The notes under the pieces are model-generated. The model was not told the origin of the DNA. It worked only from the letters and a program-made list of their open reading frames with translations, and ran no database searches. Of a stretch of 17,691 nucleotides of DNA, positions 1 to 8,859 are shown one piece after another; within the stretch, counting starts at the first letter, position 1, and every line of letters begins with the position of its first letter. Made by a program: the position numbers and the translations under genes. Location of the stretch: assembly GCA_027576995.1 (NCBI GenBank), contig JANBQC010000412.1, positions 1 through 17,691 on the forward strand. The letters run 5' to 3'. Origin of the DNA: Dimargaris cristalligena. Taxonomy: Eukaryota > Kickxellomycota > Dimargaritomycetes > Dimargaritales > Dimargaritaceae.

Positions 1-1279
1 ATTTATTCTATACCCCCTTTTATAGTTAACTCCATCTATTGGATATCCCCTGTTGCCCAGGTCAACCACTCTTAGTCCGTCAAGAGTCCTGAGAACAGGC
101 TTCTAATGGTAAGTGGGGCTTAGACTTGACCAAGTGGGTTACTAGTGTTAAGATGGGGGCATAGTGCTAACTAATAAAGGACAGATATAGGTAAATGCCA
201 GGGATGTGCAGTAGGCACACTTACTAGTTAGCACAAGGGGGAATGAGCATATAGAGTTTATTGAGGTAAACTGGGGGATATGAATAAGTTAAGGCATTGA
301 ACCAGTCCCAGGAGGGCCTGGTTATATATATATGGGGATAGCTCCAGAGGGAGGTCCCAAGGGAAATATGACTAAGACTAAGGTGCAGATAGGTAAAGAA
401 TCTGACCAGATAACTTCACATCAGGAAGACTCTCATGGGAACTGGAAGAGTCTTGGATCAGCAAGTTGAGTGTTTGGGGTACAAAGCACTGGGGTCAAAT
501 GGGCAGGGTTATATAATAAATAATGACCCCATAGTACCGGGGGGTGACTATGGGAAGGTTAATAGGGTACTATAAGGCCTAATAAAGATGGGTGATCATT
601 AGGTCTGGATTAAGTCAGATTAGGAGGGCCGACATCCCCTTATTATTATCTATAAAGCACCCTTTATATCAACTGCTTGTGTATTATCTCTTGTAAACTC
701 GTCTAAGGCATAGCTATTTAACCATATCTTGGATTATTGCCTACGACAAATACTACTAGTTGAAAATAAACACCCTGCCGATTTTCCTGTATACATACCA
801 GTTTAATACATTTACAGCCAAGCCAAACTTTGCCCATATGTTTGTTGAACTATGTCATCCCCCCCCCAAGTGTCATCTACCATATTGGGCATTTGGAGTG
901 ATCATATTAATCGAAAACATGTCAAATAAATACCACTGCAGAGTGCTTAATTATCTCTTTGCAGATCTTCCTTCTTTTTATCTATTTCGGTATAATATCC
1001 TTTGAGAGAATCTGCGGTTATCCCAATAATATATAGGTATCGATCCCCCCTATTTTCCATCATAGTATGCCCCCCCCAATGTACTTACTAGTGAACGTTG
1101 TCGCATTTGTATCGGTTCATTAATATTTTCAAACATACACCATTCATTTAACGGTGACATTACAGTATTATGGCCAATTAATGTGGTTCACTGTTCTTTA
1201 TTTTTATTTTCGGTTTTGTTTCCGCCAATACTCATCAACTGTTCACCTTCATCAATATCATTTAAGCAGTTATCCTAAA
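1..1279. other. Intergenic region, no convincing gene
   Basis: No open frame here has a recognisable product. The first 600 bases are strongly enriched in G over C on the + strand. Around 640-750 there is a TATAAAG-like box followed by a T-rich stretch ending CGACA, and a TGTTGCCC begins at 51, which is faintly LTR-like. No target-site duplication, primer-binding site or polyprotein is visible. C homopolymers of 9 and 8 lie at 859-867 and 1070-1077. The stretch just before 1280 would hold the promoter of the zinc-finger relic. Confidence 0.5.
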
Positions 1280-2464
1280 ATGCGTATGTTCAAACCAGTC
1301 GATCTTGCCTTGGCATTTTTCTCCCTAGTCCATGCCTCTGAAGTACGCAGTTTCGAGTTCAATCTAGATGACCACATCAACTATATTGATGATTTTCCGC
1401 TTAGTACTGACGACGCTGGCACTAGTACTGTCCTAGAACCTCTCATCAACGATCCAGCACTCTTTGGGGCCAGTTTTCATATAAGTCAATTAGACTGGAG
1501 TGGGCTAGAACAACTCATTGACGCGAACAAGTAGACCATGAATGATAGTGACGTCAACGAGCTCCCCAAAATAGAAAAATATCCTGACGTAGACTACCCT
1601 GGCAATCAACTCGCGTCAATCGGAAGGTTTTCCTATTCAGAGGAAAGCAGCCTATATGGTATGATGAACACCGGTAGTTATCAAGGCAGTCCCGTCATAG
1701 ACCCAAAGTTGCTTCGCGATCAGTCTGGTATAGATTGGGATCCTGCTGTTGCAAGTATATTGGATCCTGGAGATTATTCGCTCCTGCGACAAGTAAAGGA
1801 AGCAGCGGAAATTGATTCCAACGGCCAACATTACCAACAACCCCCGCCTGCGGAACCCATTCGCCAGGACAATCACTCAGTAATGCCCAACAAGAGGAAG
1901 CTACTGGTCAGTGATCCAGTTGAAAGTTCAACCACGGTCCCGTAGCAACACAGGACGGTTTTAAAAACACCGTTTAAAAAGACGCTTCACATTTGTGGGG
2001 AATGTCTTCGATCCTTCGAGTCTCCCCATCACCTCGAATATCATAAGCGAATACACAACAGAGAGAGGCATATTCCCTGTCAGAGTTGCTCTAAATCGTT
2101 TCGACGGAATAATACTCTCAAAACGGATAAGCCCATGCACTCTGTGGAAAATTATTTTATCAGTCAGATTTGCTTTAAGGCGTTTCGACGGAATAATGAA
2201 CTCAAAGTGCATATGCGAGCACACACTAGGGAGAGTCCTTTTAAGTGCAATGACTGCTCTTTAGCGTTTAAACAGAAAAATGCCCTCAATTTCCATATCC
2301 TAAAGCACGCCAAGGAAAAGCCTAATACCTGCGATCATTGCGAGTAGGGGTTTGTTTGGAGGAGTAGTCCCTCAGAGCATGGAGGAGGTCGCCATGGGGA
2401 GTAGCTAATCACTTGTGATTACTGTGAGCATTCATCTACGAGTCTTGGCAGCATAAATCACCAC
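1280..2464 (+). pseudogene. Decayed C2H2 zinc-finger protein gene with four in-frame TAG codons
   Basis: One frame stays open from the ATG at 1280 to beyond 2464 except for TAG at 1532, 1943, 2345 and 2402. There is no frameshift. The N-terminal part is acidic and unlike any family I know. It opens with a hydrophobic signal-peptide-like segment (about residues 8-18), which is odd for a transcription factor. A basic NKRK patch near 1888 could be a nuclear signal. From 1998 the frame encodes a zinc-finger array. Finger 1 is a perfect C-x2-C-x12-H-x3-H. Finger 2 has lost its first His (now Asp). Finger 3 has lost its first Cys (now Ser). Finger 4 (2249-2311) is intact. Finger 5 carries the TAG at 2345 in its loop but keeps C-x2-C-x12-H-x4-H. 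A sixth CxxC (CDYC) starts at 2414. Linkers resemble the TGEKP type only loosely. Lost ligands plus stops indicate a pseudogene. No plausible intron removes the stops. A working gene with UAG readthrough is the less likely alternative. Confidence 0.75.
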
Positions 2465-2467
2465 TAT

Positions 2468-2503
2468 ATAATATATACATATATATATATATATGTGTGT
2501 GTG
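2468..2503. repeat. TA/TG microsatellite
   Basis: An alternating TA tract runs into a short TG tract directly after the zinc-finger relic. It looks like an ordinary dinucleotide microsatellite. Confidence 0.85.
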
Positions 2504-2527
2504 GAACCCATTCAATTATTTGAATTT

Positions 2528-2533
2528 AATAAA
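2528..2533 (+). terminator. Possible poly(A) signal (AATAAA) after the zinc-finger relic
   Basis: A consensus AATAAA hexamer lies about 65 nt past the last zinc-finger remnant, as expected for the 3' end of the former gene. A second AATAAA is near 2574. AT-rich sequence makes chance occurrence possible. Confidence 0.35.
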
Positions 2534-4429
2534 TATCACACTACACACCGCACTCGTCTTATCCGGAGTCCCTCAATAAATAAATACATTTTAGTCTTGT
2601 AATTAGAGCTATTACGATGATGGTTTTTCATGGATAATAAATATACCAGGGCTTAATCATCCCCAGCGATAAGTCCAGAAACCATAAATAACATGGCCTA
2701 CTGATCACCCTCTATAGTGAATGTGGTAGATAGCTTTAGAAATTTGAATGTCCCTAACATTCTTCACCTGAATAATAGGAAATACGGAATAACAGTTGGA
2801 GGTACACCAGTTCGCAATATTGAAGGTATAAATTAGACGATAAAACGCGAGGTCTTCCTTAATCAACCTAAGACGATATTGAAAGAGAAAATGAGTCGCC
2901 AGTATCAGGTATATACCCGTGGTTGGTTTTGTGGACAAAGATTAAATATACGGTCAAGTTAAATTGGCACAGTGTGTTGTGCCGCAGCCTCAAGCGGATG
3001 ATACTCATATAACTCTTCAATTTATTCATTTATTTCCTGTATACCATATGCCTGCTTAGATTTTGCTCTTCGGAACAAATACAATGCTGTTCAACGGTAC
3101 ACACGGGTGAAATTCGGCCCAACTGTATAAGGCTATAAATGCTGTGTGTAGGGGAAAATGAGCAGTTCATTTATTTTTAAGCTGCTGTATTTGCCTCATC
3201 CAATAGATTGTTCGTAAACAACCCAGTGGATTTGAATAGTGTAAGAACACGCGGCCAGTGAATCGTTTTCTGTTCCCGTTTTTAGGGGGATCCTATAGCT
3301 GATATTAAGGTGCCTCACAGTCCTACCGTATCTGGTGGTCGAATAAATGGCAATAGATCTAGATTATATAATGACATTCCACTTTTGCTTTCCATAAACA
3401 GCTGTTCCGATACTACAACTGCCGTAGTCGCGATCCTGAATTAAAGTCTCATGGCTAGATAATACGGTGATGAGTTCTACTGGTGGGACTGCGGCTCTTT
3501 AGGCCTGTGACTTACTCTTGCTTAGTCAACGTTTACAATTGCTTAAAAGGTCGATTTGATTGGAGGCGACGATGCTTTGGAGCAGTTAAACTTAGGGCTT
3601 TGGGGCTTGCTCTTTAGTATCTGTGGCCCTAGGGGTTTGAAGGTAACACAGAGTGCCTTTGGCTGGCTATTTATCACTCGGAGAATACAGAGACGAAATG
3701 TATACAGGAGAACGGGCTCATTAACCCCATACCGAATCAGTTCATTGAATGGATGGGCCATAACCTCCCATCCCTCCCCCCAATCCGCAATCCACAATAT
3801 ACACACCCGGCCCTATTTTCACCCAAACCAAACCAACCCCATCTCATACACCGTTGTTTGGTATGGCCGATTGGGTATAATTGCTCTACCGAATTTAAGC
3901 GGATGGGAAGGAACTAAGGCATGTCTGGTGGATAGGGGAGCTTGCCATTCAAATGCAAATCTAAAGGTGCAAAGCACTGGGTGTGAGTGAGGGGGGGACT
4001 CCTCCCCCTATCCGCAACAATGCATCGAAATCGCCAATGCGACGCCCCTCCGAAACCCATCACTATTCGCCAGACTGGTCAGAAGCTGGACACACCGGAA
4101 CACATTGTCCCACTTACTCAGCAGGTAAAAGGGTACTGCGATTACTATATCTGGATATATATATATATAGGCATTGGGGAAGACCGACCCTCCTTCCCCT
4201 TGTTAGTCATACCCCAGTGTCTTCGTGTCTTATATACCTGCTCTCGTTTAATCACGGTTCCGTACTTGGTGAAACCTGTTTCATCAATCTCAGCTACTAT
4301 TAAGTTTATTCATCATTATCAACTAGAACCTGGATTACTCTGGCTCTATCACCTTTCTCGATCGAATTTCAACTTTCCTACTTAGCAACCACCTCCCCCC
4401 CGTTCCCGCTCATCAACCTCGCCGCCCAA
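2534..4429. other. Intergenic region, no supported gene
   Basis: Nothing recognisable on either strand. The longest open frame (3556-3990, +) lacks an ATG at its start, has no familiar motif and covers low-complexity C/A-rich DNA. A 77-codon minus-strand frame at 2705-2938 is also unrecognised. A G7 run is at 3991-3997 and a (TA)n tract at 4155-4169. The last 50 bases are C-rich and lead into the ATG at 4430. Confidence 0.6.
4155..4169. repeat. TA microsatellite
   Basis: Short uninterrupted AT alternation in non-coding DNA. Confidence 0.7.
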
Positions 4430-5037
4430 ATGTGTATGCGTACCACCTGTTCGGAGTGCAATAAGCCCACCTATAAGGGTTGCGGACGCCATGTCGAGCA
4501 AGGTAGGCCTTATAGCCCAGTTCATGAGGGAATTTATCTCTGAAGTAGCCGGAGGGAAATCGGTGGACCCACGACTTTCTGGGAATACCATAACGATATC
4601 CGGTGAAGGCGGTGTTTGATAGGAAGAGGCCTCCATAAAACGCCGCGGCTATAGTCTATCCATCGAGTAGTCGCCCGCTTACCTCGACTCCCCTATAAAG
4701 CTACATGGCTAATCGTATTCACCAACTACGGACTCTATAATAACCTTACTACTGATTGGCCTCTGATTAATCCATATCCATATTCGCTTCATTCTCGCGT
4801 CGACCATATACCTCCGCCCCTGCGCCCATTCCTCATGGTTGTCATTTTGCGTTGCAACGTGTAGTCCTCGGCGACGTCCCAATGGAACAGCGCTGCCACT
4901 GCCGCGAGGATCAGGCCAAGAAAGGCGCTACTGGGGCTAACCCTACGCAATCGACGGGTGAGTCCATAGTTGGCAAAATTGCCATGGCGGCCATTGTTAC
5001 TGGCCTTATTTACGCGGTTCGCAACTTTCTTCTCTAG
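4430..5037 (+). CDS. Small CxxC / GCGxH / RCxC zinc-ribbon-like protein with C-terminal membrane helix
   Basis: Two exons, 4430-4502 and 4865-5037 (246 nt, 81 aa, TAG stop). The intron starts GTAGGC and ends GTGTAG and splits a Val codon, giving a continuous HVEQVLGDVP across the junction. The N-terminal part has Cys7-x2-Cys10, then GCGRH (Cys18, His21), then a VPxxQRC motif with Cys35-x-Cys37. From memory this spacing matches a short family of uncharacterised fungal (and some bacterial) proteins with a probable zinc-binding CxxC...GCGxH...RCxC core. No biochemical role is known to me. A lysine/threonine-rich linker follows, then a hydrophobic helix at about residues 59-76 and a short RNFLL tail. 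That layout fits a tail-anchored protein with the metal site in the cytosol. A second in-frame ATG lies at 4436. The segment 4958-5037 also has intron-like ends (GTGAGT...TCTCTAG), so the membrane helix might be spliced out in some transcripts. Confidence 0.82.
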
Positions 5038-6032
5038 GATGCGATGGAGTGTTGGTAATATATGTGCAGAATGACTAGGCGAGATGGGGGTGGACAATAC
5101 GGTTTATAAGTTTGCCTTCACCCAACCTCCCCTGCTGCAGATCTACCACGTCTACACCCTGCTCTGTGGACTTTCGGTTTGTCCATTCCCTAAATATATA
5201 TATAATTATAGCAAGCGAGTATGGGCATGTGAAAGGCCGACTACATCAGATAAACGGATACATCAAACATTTGGGCGTAATTGGGGCAGCAATTTTCCCC
5301 ATCTTTAATGGTGTGCTGTTCCCATTGCCCCAATCGCCAGTGTATATTTCTGGATATATTTTATGATGCCAATACTGCTTATAAAAATACAACTCGGTTT
5401 TATTAAATGTTAGTGTCATTTCTCACCCTCCCTGGCCTACCTATACCCACAATCATGCGAATTTGGGCAATCCATCAACCTTTTCAACTTATCTAATGAC
5501 GAACCTTCTATTTTTGTTTGTTTCATTATGGATTTGAATATTGCCTCATCCGCGATTGGTCTGAATATCGTTACTTCGCTCGTGGTGTCTCATTATCTCT
5601 CCCCGTCCCCATCCCACAGTGTCCCCCAAAGCCTCCACTGAACAACAACAAAAGCAGCAGCTGCCACAACAACAAAACTAAGGGTATATTCACCAACTCG
5701 CTCAGTTGAAAGCCCTGTTTAACGCGCATTAGGTCCCTTTCTGCGAATATTTTTGTGGTCCAAATAAAGACCATTGGTCTTAGCACCCATGATCGCAGAC
5801 CCCATTAAGCATCAACACTGTATTTTGAAAAATCACACCACAATACACCCACTCGCGGTCCATTAGACCTAGCCCAATTAATAGGTAAATAAATTCATTA
5901 AATTAGTAATGAATTATGCCAGTGCTCTAAATGGTTTAGACAGTCTAGCCCCACTCGCCAATCTAGGGTGGTCGTGCCATGGGTATTTTAGGGAAACCGG
6001 CAATGTTATTATGAGCAGCCTGTGATTTTGTT
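5038..6032. other. Convergent intergenic region, no supported gene
   Basis: This separates the + strand CxxC gene from the - strand PPM1 gene, so it should contain both 3' ends. I see no clear AATAAA positioned for either gene. A short TA-rich stretch lies near 5190-5210. A CAA/CAG-rich tract at 5641-5678 reads as poly-Gln or poly-Asn depending on frame, but no supported ORF includes it. Short ORFs here lack any recognisable motif. Confidence 0.6.
5641..5678 (+). repeat. CAA/CAG-rich trinucleotide tract
   Basis: Imperfect CAA and CAG triplets in tandem. Read in one + frame the tract gives a Gln-rich peptide that soon ends in TAA. It may be a simple repeat or a remnant of a Q-rich exon. Confidence 0.5.
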
Positions 6033-8290
6033 TCAAGATGCGCCTATGTGGGAGGGAGTAATGTTCCGCCAGTGATTGATGATTTGGGAATTGCTCGACT
6101 GAAATGACCATGTGATACAATAGTGATCCCCTAGAAGGTTGAATTCTTCCAGCTCGTCTAAGAATTCCAATCGATTAATTCTATTGCCGGATAGGTACCA
6201 GCGTTGGATAATCGAAGTCGCGGAAATAATACAGACCAGACGGATCAGTCGAGGGTTAACAATCATAAACACGTACAAAGGGCCAAGATAAGTTGGTGGT
6301 ATATTAACACTAGTGATCCGAGGTGTGTGGGGAGGGGGGCATCCTGGGAGCCGATGGAGGAGAAGACGGCATTCTCAGTAAAGTGGGGCAACACCTCGTA
6401 AAATCCGCCAGACTATGTATGGAGGAGTCCCAGTTGCCAAAGAGCTGTGCCAATAGGCCCTGCTAAAGATAATCATATAAAACTAACAGCCCCGGTCGGG
6501 GCTACTTACCTCTGTATTTCGGACACTGGAAGCTCTCTGTGAAGCTGGGCTATGCTCTTTGAGTTGGCCTGTTGCCAACCCAGACTTAAATACCTTTGAC
6601 GCTGGCTCTCTAGGTCCGGGTAAGTTGCAATACTGTGCAGCTGTAGGCCGCGCGACTGAATTTGAGAAATAAACATACGCGAAGAAAATGCCCAATATTT
6701 AAAAAAAGATAATTTCAGAAATTAAGCGCAATGAAAATGTTGCGTTAGACTACGGTGAAGGGGAGGGGTGACTTCTTATAGCAAATAATGGTGAGGGGCT
6801 ATAATACTGCCTGGCAACGCTAACGTACCTGAAGGTTCTGGGTCATCATTTGGCCGAACGCATCATGGGGCTGAATCTGCTCGTAGGTTACGAAAAAGGC
6901 CGAAGGCCACTGTTGGCTGACCGAAGCGATAAGGCGATCGGAAAACTGGGGGTCTAAATAAATCAGGACACACTCGGATAGAAACAAAGTGGGCACGTCT
7001 GATCGTAGGCCCGTCTCGAGTAGGCGAGGTACAATGTCGCTTTCAAATTGACGAAGGTCTCCGGCCAGGATAGTATACTGGTCGGAGTAAAGTTCAGCCC
7101 CACCACGACCTGGGAGATAGTTGGGCAAAAAACAGAGTCATGGTGGTAAATAGATTTGAACGCCAGTGGGTTAAATAAGATCGGTTGCTTTAAATGTAAA
7201 TAGGTATATAGGGTTGGTAGATAGATGGGATGCAATGGTGCCAGCTGAATAGGTTGATCACCGTAAAGTAAATATAAGGTCTACTTACCGGTTTGGCAGC
7301 CCTCGGGCAACAAACTCCGTAGTCGGCTGTTCCGGTGGAGTTTCATGCATTTGACCGAAGTGATTTCCGGAAAATCAATCTCAACGAAACGGGTCGGTGC
7401 ATAGTCAGTCTCCTGAAGTGCAGTCCCAATGTTTAATAAAATAATGCCACATAGTGAATGGATGGTGGTGAGTATGGAAGATGCCAATCTTCTATTGATC
7501 GATATTTGGCGGAGGTATATTATCTACCGTATGTAAGTAGGTAAAGATGGCGGGTGACCTGGGTCGATTATATTCAACTGACCTTGAGGAGAAAGTAGGT
7601 GGTGTCCGACCCTGAGCCAAGCACTACAATTTGCGATGATAAGTCACACTGTTTACAGGCCCGGAGAAACTGCTGGATTACGTTTTGGATACCAATGAAC
7701 CGACAGTAGGATCCTAGAGACGGAATAGGTGTCGTTAATTGACCCAGAAGAATAACATCACCCCACCCAGGGGTTGAATTAAGAATTGGTGGTTGGAGCA
7801 TTCCTCGAGCGGGTTTCCATACGACTCATTGTCGCCTGAGTCAGATTCTATGGCACATAGCTGGATAATGGGTGGAATGGGAAAGAGGGGGGCTGCTATG
7901 GCGCACAAAGGCGACTGATATAGAACGGCGGACTGGCTTACCTCGATTAATAACTGGTGAACGGCGTTCGGCTCGCTTGACGAAAAGCGGGATAAAAGGG
8001 TCAGCAAAATAACCCGCTTTACTCGCTGAGCTGGACGATTCGGATGGTGAATAGCCCCGAGTTTATAGGGAGGTGCAGGAATCGCTTAGAATGGCAGAAA
8101 AATTGTTATACACCCTCGACTTGACTTGGGCTGCTTGTTGGCATTCCCCTGGCCTGCGGGAATCCATGGGACTAGGGGATGGAGTGTGGTAGTCTGCGAA
8201 TGTGGGGAATGGCGGTGGCACTTACCAGCGACTGACGGCGGCGTCGTCATTGGTGGCACGAATGTGAACGTCTTCACCTGCGTACTCCAT
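6033..8290 (-). CDS. PPM1: Leucine carboxyl methyltransferase 1 (PP2A methyltransferase)
   Basis: The enzyme uses S-adenosylmethionine to methyl-esterify the C-terminal Leu of the PP2A catalytic subunit, which steers holoenzyme assembly in the cytosol. Seven exons in transcription order: 8290-8226, 8030-7942, 7713-7583, 7412-7289, 7109-6829, 6640-6510, 6180-6033. They sum to 969 nt (322 aa, TGA stop), close to the usual 330 or so. Motifs run in the family order: TNDDAAVSR near residue 13, GYFADPF (28-34), a VINRG motif ending at Gly52, the SAM motif I LGSGSDTT (83-90), EIDFPE (106-111), GDLR (153-156), LSECVLIYL (180-188), YEQIQPHDAFGQMM (212-225), YPDLESQRQR after 235 and RLEFLDELEE after 276. 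Donors are GTAAGT, GTAAGC, GTCAGT, GTAAGT, GTACGT and GTAAGT; acceptors are CAG or TAG. The start is fixed by the conserved N-terminus and an in-frame TAG 15 nt upstream. There is no kelch-like extension, so this is not the tRNA-modifying paralogue PPM2/TYW4. TIM54 lies upstream on the same strand. Confidence 0.95.
6488..6503 (-). other. GC-rich hairpin next to the 5' splice site of the last PPM1 intron
   Basis: The 16 bases form a perfect inverted repeat, AGCCCC and GGGGCT around a 4-nt loop. On the minus strand it follows immediately after the GTAAGT donor (6509-6504) of the longest PPM1 intron. The stem is visible in the sequence; any effect on splicing is conjecture. Confidence 0.5.
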
Positions 8291-8859
8291 GTTTCCCGAC
8301 GGCTAAGGAATGAAGAGAAAGCGCTGGCTATTCCTAGAGTAAGAATGGAGGGAGATAAAGTAAGGCGAGTGAAGCTGGAAGGGTGAATTGGGCCGTGAGA
8401 TAGGAAGATAATATTAAGACTACTGCAGGTCAAACAAGTTGGGTGCTTGTCTCAAAGTGCTGCGTTGCTCTGGTTTCCCTGTCCGCTTGACCAGTGCGTG
8501 TTGTGGATGGGCCATCTAATTTGCATACCGTGGTGGCAATACAGTCTATACTCCACCTGAACGGGCAGTTCGCCCATAGCTTCAACACTAATTGTATATA
8601 TTCTGGCCTTCATAATTCTTATATGATTCCTAATTACAGAGCGTAAAATAACACACACCGGCCTTATTCATACCGCACCAGCGTTAGGATACTTTATTAT
8701 GGATGCTTAATGGAAAGGGACTTGGAGAAGAAAGGCGCTCGGTATATAACTATAAGCGATACAAAATGAGTCGCTTGCTCCTTTAAAACCGCTACAACCC
8801 CACTCCCTCTACCTTTTGCATGGCCATTAATACTAATTTTAGCTTGTCCAACTGAGTCC
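8291..8859. other. Spacer between PPM1 and TIM54
   Basis: It holds the presumed PPM1 promoter and 5' leader next to 8290, which is pyrimidine-rich on the minus strand, and the TIM54 3' end with a poly(A) hexamer at 8693-8698. No additional gene is supported. Confidence 0.6.
8693..8698 (-). terminator. Probable TIM54 poly(A) signal (AATAAA)
   Basis: A consensus hexamer on the minus strand about 162 nt beyond the TIM54 stop codon, in an otherwise gene-free spacer. Confidence 0.45.

Noticed and set aside
2705..2938. Segment whose + strand reading vaguely recalls a copia-type polyprotein phrase (NVPNILHL).
   Set aside because: The match is only a few residues, with a nearby stop and no protease or reverse-transcriptase motif.
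482..3981. A 12-mer CAAAGCACTGGG present near 482 and near 3970.
   Set aside because: Several shared 12-mers are expected by chance in a window this size, and the flanks do not match.
3556..3990. Longest unassigned open frame (144 codons, +).
   Set aside because: No ATG start, no motif, and a composition typical of non-coding C/A-rich DNA.
4382..4636. 84-codon minus-strand ORF with a short hydrophobic segment.
   Set aside because: It is antisense to exon 1 of the CxxC gene and its intron, and ends in a Gly/Arg-rich stretch produced by a C-rich leader. No family is recognised.
4789..5097. Minus-strand ORF with a hydrophobic helix that loosely resembles a RAMP4/SERP1-type small ER protein.
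   Set aside because: It has no ATG and lies opposite exon 2 of the CxxC gene, whose spliced product has a much more specific motif set. The resemblance is a reverse-strand shadow.
5571..5786. Minus-strand ORF with a Leu-rich stretch resembling a membrane helix.
   Set aside because: The leucines come from reading the CAA/CAG repeat backwards; no other support.
8086..8433. 115-codon minus-strand ORF overlapping the PPM1 start.
   Set aside because: It is a different frame over PPM1 exon 1 and its leader. The PPM1 frame carries the conserved TNDDAAVSR motif.
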